Counted from the first letter of the stretch, positions 22,082 through 30,543 are shown. The stretch: DNA of 36,860 nucleotides from Actinomycetes bacterium (GCA_021801525.1 JAJYXW010000164.1:1-36860); one strand, 5' to 3'. The notes: generated from the letters alone by a model not told the origin. Numbers and translations are program-made.

Positions 22082-23242
22082 TTGAGCCCGAACCAGGACC
22101 ACCCCTATGCCTCCGCCAAGACCCTCGCCGTCGTGTTCGGAGGGCCGTCTCCCGAGCACGACGTGAGCATCCTGACCGGCCTGCAGGCTGCACACGAGCT
22201 CGAGCGCGCGGGTCGTGAAGTAGCCGCTGTGTACTGGACCAAGGCCGGTCAGTGGTATCTCGTAGACCATGGGCTGGAAGCGGCGGCGTTCGCAGAGGGC
22301 CTTCCCCGCGGCTCACGCGAGCTCGAGCTCGTAGCCGGTACCGGGGCCGGTACCGGGGCCGGCAGCGGGTTTGTTCGTTCCGGCGGCCGAATGGGGCGTT
22401 CGAAGGCACTCGGCCCTCTCGTAGTGGTCAACTGTTGCCACGGCGGACCCGGCGAGGACGGAAGTCTCCAGGGCGCGCTCGACATGGCCGGCGTTCCCTA
22501 TACCGGACCGAGCGCGTCAGGGGCCGCGCTCGGCATGGACAAGCTGGCCTTCGGCGCGCTCGTCGCGTCGGCAGGCCTGCCCACCCTGGCGCGCTCCAGT
22601 CTTGTGGAGGACGCGATCTCTCTCGGTTTCGACGGTCCCTTCATCGTGAAGCCCAGGTATGGAGGCTCCTCCATAGGGATCGACGTCGTTGCGGACCTCC
22701 AGACGGCCAAGGCACGCCTCGCCACCAACCCACACCTCCGGCAGGGCGCCGTGATCGAGCCCTATCGCGAAGACCTGTTCGACTTGAACATCGGCATACG
22801 TACGTGGCCCACCGTCGAGCTGAGCGCGATCGAGAGGCCGCTGCGCCGGAGGGAGGGAGCCGAGATACTCGGCTACCAGGACAAGTACGTCGGCGGCGAG
22901 GGGATGGCAGGTGCCCCCAGACAGCTCCCGGCCGAAATCTCCCCGTCGCTCGCCGCTTCCCTCCGCGACATCTCGCTCGAGCTGGCCAAGCTCGCAGTGC
23001 TACGTGGGGCTGCGCGCGTCGACTTCCTGTCCGACGGGACGGACCTGTTCGTGAACGAGGTGAACACGATCCCTGGCTCGCTCGGTCGCTACCTATGGGT
23101 GGACCCACCGCTGTCGTTCATCGGGCTCCTCGACGCGATGATCGAAGAGGCGCTGGACAGCCCTGCTGCCCACCACTTCGCAGTGGGGGCCGACGGGAGT
23201 CTCCTCCGGAACGCAGATTCGATCGCGTCGAAGCTCGCCTGA
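22082..23242 (+). CDS. ddl: D-alanine--D-alanine ligase
   Basis: A 386-residue ATP-grasp ligase that joins two D-alanines for peptidoglycan. It begins TLAVVFGGPSPEHDVSILTG, the diagnostic Ddl opening, and continues VVVNCCHGGPGEDGSLQGAL, AGVPYTGPSASGAALGMDK, GPFIVKPRYGGSSIGID (ATP-grasp lysine and loop) and LFVNEVNTIPGSLGRYLW (the metal-binding E and N, and the active-site serine region). TTG 22082 is the start: AAGGAAG lies about 8 bases upstream and the next good start would cut the first strand. A 12-bp array (22334-22369) inserts AGTGAGTGAGSG into the N-terminal domain. It probably works with the MurF-like protein just upstream. Confidence 0.92.
   Translation: MSPNQDHPYASAKTLAVVFGGPSPEHDVSILTGLQAAHELERAGREVAAVYWTKAGQWYLVDHGLEAAAFAEGLPRGSRELELVAGTGAGTGAGSGFVRSGGRMGRSKALGPLVVVNCCHGGPGEDGSLQGALDMAGVPYTGPSASGAALGMDKLAFGALVASAGLPTLARSSLVEDAISLGFDGPFIVKPRYGGSSIGIDVVADLQTAKARLATNPHLRQGAVIEPYREDLFDLNIGIRTWPTVELSAIERPLRRREGAEILGYQDKYVGGEGMAGAPRQLPAEISPSLAASLRDISLELAKLAVLRGAARVDFLSDGTDLFVNEVNTIPGSLGRYLWVDPPLSFIGLLDAMIEEALDSPAAHHFAVGADGSLLRNADSIASKLA
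22334..22369. repeat. 12-bp tandem array inside ddl
   Basis: Two exact copies of GCCGGTACCGGG and one degenerate copy, in frame, encoding a glycine/threonine/alanine loop. Confidence 0.85.
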
Positions 23243-23255
23243 GCGCTCGGCGAGT

Positions 23256-23289
23256 AGGCGGCTACAGCAAGCAGGCGGCTACGGCAAGC
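23256..23289. repeat. 17-bp tandem duplication after ddl
   Basis: AGGCGGCTACAGCAAGC followed by a copy with one change. It straddles the stop of the convergent hydrolase gene, whose last codons it forms. Confidence 0.8.
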
Positions 23290-24052
23290 AGGCTGCGACT
23301 GCCCTCTCCACTGCCTGCCGCAACTCACTTGGCGCCTCGGTGGGCACCAAGTGACCGATGCCGGTGAGCACGCGGAGGGTCGCTGCCGGCATCAGCTCGA
23401 CCAGCTTCTCCGCCACCGGGAGGGGCGCCTCGACGTCCTCGCTCCCCCACACGAGCTCCACCGGGCAGGAGATAGAAGCCGCCCATTCGCCGTAGCGCTC
23501 GGCCAGGAGCTTGACCAGTACCTGGCGCATGATGCCTTGTGCGGCACGGTAGTCAGCGGAGCCGAAGCGTTGACGTGCTCGCTCCATCCGCTCTTCTCCT
23601 AGCAGTCCTGCCTTGTGGAGCGCTCTCAGCATCCGGAACGAGCGTGCCGGGCGCGGCGAGCCACCTGGGCGGGGAAGCAATGGGGCGCCCGTCAACACGA
23701 GAGCCCCCACGAGATCCGGCCGGGCGGCCGCGAGAGCCACAGCCACCCGACCACCCAGCGAGTGACCCACGACCGCCACCTTGGCATCCTTTCCCGCACC
23801 TGTCTCCTCCGCTGCCGCTGCAACAGCACTGGCGTAGTCCGCCGACCCCCAGGGAAGCGGGGGAGCTGGCGAGGCGCCGAACCCCGGCAAGTCGAGTGCA
23901 AGAGCTCGCATGGGCCCGCCCGCGCTCGCCGGTCCGAGCGCCGGCTCGAAGTCGAGATGGCTTCTCCGCCAGCCATGGACCGCCACTGCCTGGGGAGGGG
24001 CCTCTCCCCAGGTAGCGCCGAACAGCGAGCCGCCCGCAAACGACCTGATCAC
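23279..24052 (-). CDS. Alpha/beta hydrolase
   Basis: An alpha/beta hydrolase of about 258 residues. Fold marks are AVAVHGWRRSHLDFEPAL (oxyanion HGW), ALALDLPGFGASPAPP, the nucleophile elbow VAVVGHSLGGRVAVALA, ELVWGSEDVEAPLPVAEKL (acid residue D) and LTGIGHLVPTEAPSELRQA (catalytic His). GTG 24052 is chosen because the upstream frame to TTG 24127 is a 19-bp tandem repeat (24075-24112) giving unconserved residues; the longer form of 282 residues cannot be excluded. It is divergent from the helicase gene and convergent with ddl. Substrate is unknown. Confidence 0.8.
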   Translation of the reverse strand: MIRSFAGGSLFGATWGEAPPQAVAVHGWRRSHLDFEPALGPASAGGPMRALALDLPGFGASPAPPLPWGSADYASAVAAAAEETGAGKDAKVAVVGHSLGGRVAVALAAARPDLVGALVLTGAPLLPRPGGSPRPARSFRMLRALHKAGLLGEERMERARQRFGSADYRAAQGIMRQVLVKLLAERYGEWAASISCPVELVWGSEDVEAPLPVAEKLVELMPAATLRVLTGIGHLVPTEAPSELRQAVERAVAACLP

Positions 24053-24074
24053 TCGGGAAACGCTACTGCCTGCA

Positions 24075-24112
24075 TGCGCGCCGCAGAGCTGCCTGCGCGC
24101 CGCAGAGCTGCC
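24075..24112. repeat. 19-bp tandem duplication
   Basis: TGCGCGCCGCAGAGCTGCC occurs twice in a row at 24075 and 24094, then the TGCGC part once more. It lies between the divergent hydrolase and helicase genes. Confidence 0.88.
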
Positions 24113-24141
24113 CACCTGCCTGCGCAACTAGCGTCGCCGGT

Positions 24142-25689
24142 GTGAGCACTCTCGACGCGCTCCTGGCCGGGCTCGATGATTCTCAGCGCGAGGCTGTGAC
24201 CTCCGACGCCCAGCCTCTCTGCGTGATAGCACCGGCCGGCTCGGGCAAGACGAGAGTGCTCACTCGCCGGGTGGCAAGGAGAGTCGCCGACGGTAGCGCC
24301 CTTGCGGAGCACGTACTCGCCGTGACCTTTACTCGGAAGGCGGCGGCGGAGCTGGCTGCGCGGCTCGCGCGACTTGGCTGCGGATCCTCCGTGCGGGCCG
24401 GTACCTTCCATGCAATCGCCCTCGCGGAGCTCGCGAGGTGGCACGCCGACCGCGCCTTGCGCATGCCCAAGATCATCGACTCTCCTGCTCATCTCCTGCG
24501 GGACCGCCCTGGCCGGGATGCCTGGGCCCCACCCGAAGCAGTCGACACGCTTGCAGCGGAGATCAATTGGGCGCAGGCGCGCTTGGTGTCCCCAGCCGAG
24601 TACCCGCGAGCCGCGGCAGAGCATGGCCGGCGTACCCGGTTCGCTCCCGAGCGTGTCGCAGAGCTCTACGCCGGTTACGTGTCGGCCAAGGAACGCCGGG
24701 GGGTGTTGGACCTCGACGACGTCCTCGCGAGGTGCGGCGATCTGCTCGAGTCCGACGACACGTTTGCGGGATCGCTGAGGTGGCGCGCCCGCCACCTGTT
24801 CGTCGACGAGCTCCAGGACATCAACCAAGCACAGTGGCGTCTGCTTCGATCCTGGCTAGGGGATCGCCAGGACCTGTTCGTGGTTGGCGACCCGGACCAG
24901 GCCGTCTACGGATGGAACGGCTCGGACCCCACCCTTCTCCCCAGGCTGCCAGACCTGCTGCGTGGAACTTCCGTGCTCAGGCTGCGCTTCAATCACCGCT
25001 CGAGCCCTCAGGTCCTCGCGGTCGCTACTGCCGTGCTCGAGGCTGCTCATGGCACAGACCCGGCCCAGCCCACAGACCCGGCCCAGCCCACAGACCCGGC
25101 CCAGCCCACAGACCCGGCCCAGCCCACAGACCCGGCCCAGCCCACAGACTCGGCCCCCGCGGTGAAACACCCGCTTGCCACGATGCCCGAGGGACCGCTG
25201 CCGGCGGCAAGAGGCTTCCCCGACCAGAGGAGCGAGGCCGCGGCAGTTGCCCGCTGGCTTCGTCTTGCCCACGCCAGCGGCATCGGGTGGTCCCAGATGG
25301 CTGTGCTCGCCCGCACGAACGCTCGCCTCGGGACTCTCGCCCGTGTGATCGGCGGGGCTGGGATCCCCCTTCGCCAGCCGGAGGGGGGGGATGGCGTAGA
25401 GCTTGCCACCTTCCACCGGGCGAAGGGGCTCGAGTGGCGAGCTGTCGCACTCGGCGGTCTCGACGAGGCGTCGCTCGAAGGTGAGGAGGGTCGGCTCGTC
25501 TACGTCGCTCTTACGCGCTGTGAGAGGGACTTGTGGTGCTCGTGGGCCGGAGCACCATCAGATGCCGCCCTGGCCGTCGCGCATGCCGTAACCGACCTGG
25601 AGGCGTCCGCCGGTCTGGAGCGCGATTCTGCCAAGGACCATGCCAAGATCGGGCTCGCCCGCCTCCGTGCGAGCCTCGGGGAACCCTGA
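24142..25689 (+). CDS. Short UvrD/Rep-type (SF1) ATP-dependent DNA helicase
   Basis: A 515-residue superfamily 1A helicase. Motifs in order: Q-motif LDDSQREAVT; I, APAGSGKT (30-37); Ia, AVTFTRKAAAELAARL; Ib, AGTFHAIAL; II, VDELQD (221-226, with L where UvrD has F); III, GDPDQAVYGWNG; IV, LRFNHRSSPQVL; V, ELATFHRAKGLEW; VI, YVALTRCERDLW. At about 515 residues it is shorter than UvrD or PcrA (about 700), mainly because the 2B region is reduced. An 18-bp array (25054-25143) inserts five TDPAQP repeats at 305-334, between the 2A motifs. Likely a 3'-5' helicase in repair, like UvrD2-type proteins of actinobacteria. GTG 24142 starts the family N-terminus. Confidence 0.88.
   Translation: MSTLDALLAGLDDSQREAVTSDAQPLCVIAPAGSGKTRVLTRRVARRVADGSALAEHVLAVTFTRKAAAELAARLARLGCGSSVRAGTFHAIALAELARWHADRALRMPKIIDSPAHLLRDRPGRDAWAPPEAVDTLAAEINWAQARLVSPAEYPRAAAEHGRRTRFAPERVAELYAGYVSAKERRGVLDLDDVLARCGDLLESDDTFAGSLRWRARHLFVDELQDINQAQWRLLRSWLGDRQDLFVVGDPDQAVYGWNGSDPTLLPRLPDLLRGTSVLRLRFNHRSSPQVLAVATAVLEAAHGTDPAQPTDPAQPTDPAQPTDPAQPTDPAQPTDSAPAVKHPLATMPEGPLPAARGFPDQRSEAAAVARWLRLAHASGIGWSQMAVLARTNARLGTLARVIGGAGIPLRQPEGGDGVELATFHRAKGLEWRAVALGGLDEASLEGEEGRLVYVALTRCERDLWCSWAGAPSDAALAVAHAVTDLEASAGLERDSAKDHAKIGLARLRASLGEP
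25054..25143. repeat. 18-bp tandem array inside the helicase gene
   Basis: Five in-frame copies of ACAGACCCGGCCCAGCCC, encoding TDPAQP five times and followed by a changed sixth unit. It sits in a surface-loop position between motifs IV and V. Confidence 0.95.
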
Positions 25690-25712
25690 AAGCTCCGGCC
25701 ACGGGGGGAGCA

Positions 25713-25744
25713 CTTCGCAGCTTCGCAGCTCCGCAGCTCTGCAG
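25713..25744. repeat. 8-bp tandem array after the helicase gene
   Basis: CTTCGCAG, CTTCGCAG, CTCCGCAG, CTCTGCAG in a row, then looser GCGCAG words to about 25780. It fills the gap between the convergent helicase and exonuclease genes. Confidence 0.8.
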
Positions 25745-25790
25745 CCGCACAGGCGCGCAGCTGCACAGACGCGCAGCCACAGCCGCTCAA

Positions 25791-26570
25791 TCACACGTCC
25801 ACGTCCACGAACACAGGCGCGTGGTCTGAGGGCTTCGCCTCGCCCAGAGCCTTGCGAGCGTTGCGGTCGACGAGCGAGAACCTCGCACGCCCGGCAAGAG
25901 CCCGGCTCATCAGTACCAGGTCGATCCGCATACCCCTGTGGCGATGAAAGGCCCCGTCGCGGTAGTCCCACCACGAGTAGAGCCCGGGCTCGGGATGCTG
26001 CTGCCTGAAGACGTCTTCAAGTCCCCATGCCTCGAGCTCGGCCAGCGCGAGTCGCTCCGCGTCGCTCACATGGGTCGAGCCCGACAGTGCTCCGGGGTCC
26101 CAGACGTCGATGTCTGCGGGTGCCACGTTCAGGTCGCCGCAGAGCGCCACCATCCCGCCGGGGTCGTACCTGCTCGCGAGGTGGTCCCGGAGCTCGGCGA
26201 ACCATTCGAGCTTGGCGTGGTAGTGCTCGCTGCCCACCTCGCGCCCGTTCGGGGCGTACGCGCTGATCACCCTCACGCCCCCGCAGGTCGCAGCCACCAG
26301 CCGGCAGCCCAGGGAGTCGGACTTGGAGCCGAGCCCACGCTCCACGTCTGCCAGCCCGACCCGGCTCAGCACTGCCACGCCATTCCATCGCCCATCCCCG
26401 TGGTGGGCAGACTCGTAGCCAAGAGACGAGAATGCGAAAGCAGGGAACGCCGCGTCGGAGAGCTTCGTTTCCTGAAGGCAGAGCACGTCGGGGCTCGCGT
26501 AGCCGATCCACTCCTCCACCCAGGCAATGCGCGCCTTCAGGGAGTTCACGTTCCAAGTCGCGATCCGCAT
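25791..26570 (-). CDS. xthA: Exonuclease III (AP endonuclease)
   Basis: A 259-residue XthA-type nuclease that cuts at abasic sites and degrades DNA 3' to 5'. Conserved sites are MRIATWNVNSLKAR (N7), LCLQETK (E34, metal ligand), ISAYAPNG (Tyr of the active site), LCGDLNVAP (D146 and N148), MRIDLVLMSR and the terminal SDHAPVFVDV (catalytic D-H). Length matches the family. ATG 26570 begins the first strand exactly. It lies 18 bases downstream of fabZ on the same strand, so the two may share a transcript. Confidence 0.93.
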   Translation of the reverse strand: MRIATWNVNSLKARIAWVEEWIGYASPDVLCLQETKLSDAAFPAFAFSSLGYESAHHGDGRWNGVAVLSRVGLADVERGLGSKSDSLGCRLVAATCGGVRVISAYAPNGREVGSEHYHAKLEWFAELRDHLASRYDPGGMVALCGDLNVAPADIDVWDPGALSGSTHVSDAERLALAELEAWGLEDVFRQQHPEPGLYSWWDYRDGAFHRHRGMRIDLVLMSRALAGRARFSLVDRNARKALGEAKPSDHAPVFVDVDV

Positions 26571-26588
26571 TTGCCGGCCCCCGCGGCC

Positions 26589-27017
26589 TCAGGCGTCCAC
26601 GATGACGAAGAGCAGGTCCGCCTCGCAGGCGAGCTCGCCGCCAACGCTTGCGACTCCATGCCCGCGCCCGGCACGAGCCGAGAGCTTCGACAGGCTCACC
26701 TCTAGATCCAGCACCTCCCCCGGGACCACCTGGCGCCGGAAGCGCGCCCTGTCTATCCCCCCGAACAGCGGCAGCCGCCCCGTGAAGCGAGGGTCGGCAA
26801 GCACCGCGATGCCGCCGAGCTGCGCGAGGGACTCGACCATGAGCACTCCCGGCAGGGTGGGACGACCGGGGAAGTGCCCGGAGAAGAACGCCTCGTCGCC
26901 CGACAGCCTCCAGCATCCCCGGGCCGAGACACCAGGCGCCAGCGCGCTCACCTCGTCGACGAGGAGGAACGGCGGGCGGTGCGGGAGCACCTCGTCGGGC
27001 CGCAGTGGCAAGTCCAT
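26589..27017 (-). CDS. fabZ: 3-hydroxyacyl-ACP dehydratase, FabZ-like
   Basis: A 142-residue hot-dog-fold dehydratase of fatty-acid synthesis. It starts VLPHRPPFLLVDEV and has the active site GHFPGRPTLPGVLMVESLAQLGG, with H48 and E62 as catalytic residues, followed by LFGGIDRARFRRQVVPGEVLDLEV, all typical of FabZ. ATG 27017 gives the normal length. The gene is next to the pilus operon upstream (27040) and xthA downstream. The FabZ call is firm for the fold; a non-fatty-acid hydroxyacyl substrate is possible. Confidence 0.88.
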   Translation of the reverse strand: MDLPLRPDEVLPHRPPFLLVDEVSALAPGVSARGCWRLSGDEAFFSGHFPGRPTLPGVLMVESLAQLGGIAVLADPRFTGRLPLFGGIDRARFRRQVVPGEVLDLEVSLSKLSARAGRGHGVASVGGELACEADLLFVIVDA

Positions 27018-27039
27018 CTGGCCAACGATAGTGACCCGC

Positions 27040-28392
27040 TCAGGAGAGCGAGAGCGGGAACTGCGAGGGCGGCACCCACGCGAAGTTGCTAACCACCCAG
27101 GTCGACGGCACGAGCTTGCTCATGCGCGCGTCGTACTTCACGGTGAGGTTGGGGTTGCCATTCACCGTGAGCTCGTTCAGCACGAAGGCCCCCACCCAGG
27201 TGAGCTGGCCACCGTTGGCCTTCACCGAGCATCCCGGAGCGTAGAGGTACCCGTCGAAGATCGTCCCGTGGCTGAGCTGCACGGGGCCCTGGCACGATCC
27301 GGCGACGTAGACCTGCAGGTCTGCGGGGTTGCCTACCACTGCGGGGCTCGCCGGGGGAGGCGTCTCCCACTGGTTCACGATGGAGCCCTGCATCTGCAAG
27401 TTCACCTTGGTGCCCGACGGCGGGAAGTCAAAGATCTGGACCTCGCCGTTGTTCACCTTCTGCGCCGCCGGGGAGTAGTCGACGTTCACGGTGCCGCCGA
27501 AGGTTATATTGCCGGTGCACTCGTAGACACCGGGCTCGAGCACGAACGCCGTCGACGTGCCGGTCGAGAAGTTGCCTCCGTTCGGGCACGGCTGCGGATT
27601 GGCGGGCATGCAGGGCGTAGGCGGAGTGGTCACCGCTGCGGGAGGGCAGGAGGCCACGGGCTGGGGCGGATCGTAAGTGGAGGTGTTCGCCACCCAGGAA
27701 GGGCAGTTGGACGAGCCCCCGTCGAAGGTGACCTGGTTGGTGCCGTATTGTCCGCTGCCGTTGCACGTGATGGTCCCGTCGCTCCCGACGTCGGCAGGAG
27801 CGCCGGTGGCGTTCCCGTACTGGTCAGTCGCCTCGACCGTGACCGAGCTGCCCGAACCGTTGAACGTCACGGCCGAGCCGGCGAATATCGCGAAGGGGAA
27901 GTCCGGCACCCTCTTGGTGTCGGCCGAGGCTGCCACCGACACTCCGTGCACGGTCGCCTCGATGCTCACGGCGTAGGTGTCGGGTCCGGTCGTCTTCGCT
28001 ACATAGCCGATAGTGGCACCGTCGATGACCGACGACTTGGTGCAATCCGAGGCGCTCGACGCCGGGGGAACCACGCAGAAGCTCGAGAGCGACCCCTGCT
28101 CCTGGCTCATCTGGAACACGGCGTTCTCCAGCGCGGCCTGGGCCTCGCTGCGGGCCTCGGCCATGTTCTGGACCTGGCGGGAGCTCTCGAGCTCGCCGAC
28201 CGCTCGCGTGACGAGAGCGAGACCCGTGAGCCCTATGACCATCACGAGTATGACGACCACGATGAGGGAGCCCTGCTCCCTTGCCGCCCGAGCCTCCGGG
28301 CAAGCCCGGCGTCTCGGGCGGGCCGGCCGAGCCCCTGGCCTCGGCCACGGTCTCGTCCGGCGAAAGGCATCCGCCAGGTAAGTCATCCGCAT
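27040..28392 (-). CDS. PilX/GspK-like minor prepilin, large secreted domain
   Basis: A 450-residue protein with an arginine-rich N-terminus, then EQG and a hydrophobic helix (SLIVVVILVMVIGLTGLALV) of prepilin type. Position +5 after the likely Gly cleavage site is not Glu, as in the GspK/PilX minor pseudopilins. The rest is a secreted, glycine/serine/proline-rich beta domain with paired cysteines (SNCPSW, CPPAAV, PCMPANPQPCPNGG, YECTGN, SCQGP, PGCSV) and FVLEPGVYECTGNITFGG, resembling the C-terminal domains of large pilus-assembly proteins. It overlaps the PilW-like gene by 10 bases and is third in the operon. Its likely place is at the pilus tip. Confidence 0.72.
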   Translation of the reverse strand: MRMTYLADAFRRTRPWPRPGARPARPRRRACPEARAAREQGSLIVVVILVMVIGLTGLALVTRAVGELESSRQVQNMAEARSEAQAALENAVFQMSQEQGSLSSFCVVPPASSASDCTKSSVIDGATIGYVAKTTGPDTYAVSIEATVHGVSVAASADTKRVPDFPFAIFAGSAVTFNGSGSSVTVEATDQYGNATGAPADVGSDGTITCNGSGQYGTNQVTFDGGSSNCPSWVANTSTYDPPQPVASCPPAAVTTPPTPCMPANPQPCPNGGNFSTGTSTAFVLEPGVYECTGNITFGGTVNVDYSPAAQKVNNGEVQIFDFPPSGTKVNLQMQGSIVNQWETPPPASPAVVGNPADLQVYVAGSCQGPVQLSHGTIFDGYLYAPGCSVKANGGQLTWVGAFVLNELTVNGNPNLTVKYDARMSKLVPSTWVVSNFAWVPPSQFPLSLS

Positions 28393-29054
28393 GACATGCT
28401 CCCAGGGTCGGTGTTGGCGAGAGCCACGTCGGCTCTCTCGCTGAACGGGGTGGCCCTCGGTCCCGGGTCGACGCTGAGCGAGACGTCCACTCGGACCGAG
28501 CAGCTTCCCACCTGGCCGGCTTGTGCGCCGTTCTTCACCAGGTTCTCTCCTCCCTGCCCGTAGTAGGTGAACACCGGCGTGCCGGTAAGGAAGTCGGTCA
28601 CATCGCTCACCTCGGGATAGGACGACACCACGGTCGCACCCGATCCGGTCCCGGACATCACCTGGCGGAAGAGCGTGCCCTCGCTCCGCGATCCGGGGGT
28701 GGTGTCCAGGAGCCAGCGCACGACCTTCTGGCTCCCTCCGGACGGCCCGAGCGTCATCTCCACGCTGTATGAGTAGCTCTGTATGGTCGACAGGTTGGAG
28801 AGGGGGTTCGCCTCTTGGAGGTCCTGCGTGAGCTGCGCGAGGGCGAGGCGCACTCCGGCCGTCGCGTTCTGGCTCGCCACCGACTGCGTCGTGGCGTCCG
28901 AGAGGTACGAGAAGGTGAGGGCGAACGCGGTGGTCATGAGGAGGCTCACGGCCATCACGACCATCATCTCGATGATCGTGAAGCCGTGCTCGCCGCCGGG
29001 CTCACCGCCCGGCTCGTCCCGCTGCAGAGACTCGAAGACGGAGCGGAGGGTCAT
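28383..29054 (-). CDS. PilW/GspJ-like prepilin
   Basis: A 223-residue prepilin with the class-III-type N-methylation site GEHG/FTIIEMMVVMAVSLLMTTAF: Gly at -1, Phe at +1 and Glu at +5, as cut by PilD. After the helix come QNATAGVRLALAQLTQDLQEANPL, a PilW/GspJ feature, and a globular beta domain with two cysteines near the end (GSCSVRV and SMSC). The leader has a GGEPGGEPGG repeat. The start codon lies 4 bases after the stop of the PilV-like gene, so the genes are co-transcribed. Confidence 0.82.
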   Translation of the reverse strand: MTLRSVFESLQRDEPGGEPGGEHGFTIIEMMVVMAVSLLMTTAFALTFSYLSDATTQSVASQNATAGVRLALAQLTQDLQEANPLSNLSTIQSYSYSVEMTLGPSGGSQKVVRWLLDTTPGSRSEGTLFRQVMSGTGSGATVVSSYPEVSDVTDFLTGTPVFTYYGQGGENLVKNGAQAGQVGSCSVRVDVSLSVDPGPRATPFSERADVALANTDPGSMSCG

Positions 29055-29058
29055 GGTC

Positions 29059-30384
29059 TCAGCACTGGTTCTGGGAGCTGGAGCGCTCCGACGCTGGGAG
29101 GTATGAGCACACGAGGAAGGTCTGCGCGACCGGCGGTGACACAGGCAGGCCTGAGAGGTCCACGGTGAAGCTGTGCTCGCCCAAGGCCCAGCCCGCCTGG
29201 CCGGCGGAGTCGACCGCTCCGCTCCACTGGCCCGAGTTCGCGATCGGGAGCGCGTAAGGGGAGCCCGGGTCCGGCGTCGTGGACCCCTGCGGCGAGGCCG
29301 CCACCGAGAACGGACCCGAGCAGCTCCCCGAGGTGTCGAGCACGAGGCTGAGGTTTTCGGACATCGTCCCGTCGCTGTTCAGGTAGGTCTTGCCAGTGTT
29401 GCCGGAGGTCTGCCCCATTACCGTGAACGCGCCGAGCGTGCAGGTGCTGGACGAGGACGAGTCGGTGGTGGCATTTACCTGGTTGGACGCGAGCGACTGG
29501 CCCGTTCCTCCCTGGTAGGCGACCACCTCGAAGAAGTAGGTCGTGCCAGCGGAGAGCCCGGCCACGTCGTAGCTGGTCACGCTCGAGGCCTCGTGAGGGC
29601 TCGCCTGCAGGCTCCCGGACGCCATGGCGGCGTTGGTGGACCACTCCACGACGAAATAGCCGGCAGCTGTGCCCGGGGGCATGGACCACGAGAGGTACAC
29701 CTCGCTCTCCCCGGCCGGCGCCGCTGGCACCGAAGCCGCCGCGAGCTCCGGTGAGCCGAGCGTCCCCGAGGTCCCGGTCGTGCTCCCCGAGCCCCCCTCA
29801 GGGCCGCTGTAGGGTCCGAGCGCCCCGGAGTAGACGAGGGTCTTCTCGGTGACCGACTGCGTGCTCCCGCTCTCGGTCCAAGACGCCGTCACGAACGCCT
29901 CCTTGTAGGCGTCGGCATACGAGACGGACGAGTCGGACGTCGCCGACGAGGCGCCCGCCCAGACAATGGCCGTGGTCACGGTGTAAGTGATCGGTCCCAC
30001 GGTCTCACTCCTCACCGGAACGATGGGCGGCGTGTAGCCGGCTGGGGTGCTCGACGCGATGGTCACCGTCGGCGCTCCGTCGTAGGACGCCTGATAGCCG
30101 GGCTGGTCGGCATAGAAGCCGGCCTTCGAGTACGGGAGGGACTCCACGAGAGAGATCCCCGAGGTGGCTATGCCGACCGCGTCGGTCCTCTGCGCCGCGC
30201 CCGCCGCCGCTTGGAACCCGCTCGTGAACACGCCCGCGAGCGGGGTGGTCACGATGCCGAAGAGCAACACCGTGACGAGGGTCTCCGCCATCGTGAAGCC
30301 GCCCTCGGAGTGCTCGCCGGGGCGCTCGCCGGGGCGCTCGCCGGGGCGCAGCACCCTCGCCAGCCGGCCCCGGAGCCACGCCAC
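29059..30384 (-). CDS. PilV/GspI-like prepilin with fibronectin type III domain
   Basis: A prepilin of about 441 residues. The cleavage site is HSEGG/FTMAETLVTVLLFGI with Phe at +1 and Glu at +5. After the helix, AVGIATSGISLVESLPYSKAGFY resembles PilV/GspI minor pilins. Residues about 215-310 form a fibronectin type III domain (SEVYLSWSMPPGTAAGYFVV through TTYFFEVVAYQGG), which is unusual in a pilin and suggests a binding function. A final beta domain contains SGSCSGPFSV and ends with QNQC. GTG 30384 is the start taken; GTG 30354 is possible. The 12-bp array (30312-30347) encodes the GERPGERPGE leader. First gene of the three-gene pilin operon. Confidence 0.78.
   Translation of the reverse strand: MAWLRGRLARVLRPGERPGERPGEHSEGGFTMAETLVTVLLFGIVTTPLAGVFTSGFQAAAGAAQRTDAVGIATSGISLVESLPYSKAGFYADQPGYQASYDGAPTVTIASSTPAGYTPPIVPVRSETVGPITYTVTTAIVWAGASSATSDSSVSYADAYKEAFVTASWTESGSTQSVTEKTLVYSGALGPYSGPEGGSGSTTGTSGTLGSPELAAASVPAAPAGESEVYLSWSMPPGTAAGYFVVEWSTNAAMASGSLQASPHEASSVTSYDVAGLSAGTTYFFEVVAYQGGTGQSLASNQVNATTDSSSSSTCTLGAFTVMGQTSGNTGKTYLNSDGTMSENLSLVLDTSGSCSGPFSVAASPQGSTTPDPGSPYALPIANSGQWSGAVDSAGQAGWALGEHSFTVDLSGLPVSPPVAQTFLVCSYLPASERSSSQNQC
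30312..30347. repeat. 12-bp tandem array in the PilV-like leader
   Basis: Three exact copies of GCTCGCCGGGGC, in frame, encoding repeated Gly-Glu-Arg-Pro in the cleaved leader peptide. Confidence 0.9.
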
Positions 30385-30543
30385 GGGGCTGACGCGCGCA
30401 CCGATGCAGGAGCCCGATACCTCGCAGCCGGGGGGAGCTGCCCGGATCGAGTTTTCCTGCTCCGGCACGTGCGTCAGCCCCGACTCGGCCAAGGATCGCG
30501 ATACCCGCCCGGCTGCCGGCGAGCCAACCCCTGGTCCCCTGTC

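Noticed and set aside
21840..22085. Forward frame of 81 codons between the MurF-like gene and ddl, overlapping the ddl TTG
   Set aside because: Mostly Ala/Thr/Pro from the repeat array; the rest overlaps the MurF-like 3' end in a different frame.
26527..28563. Plus-strand frame of 678 codons opposite fabZ and the PilX-like gene
   Set aside because: The opposite strand carries clear FabZ and pilin motifs; this frame is Arg/His/Gly-rich shadow sequence.
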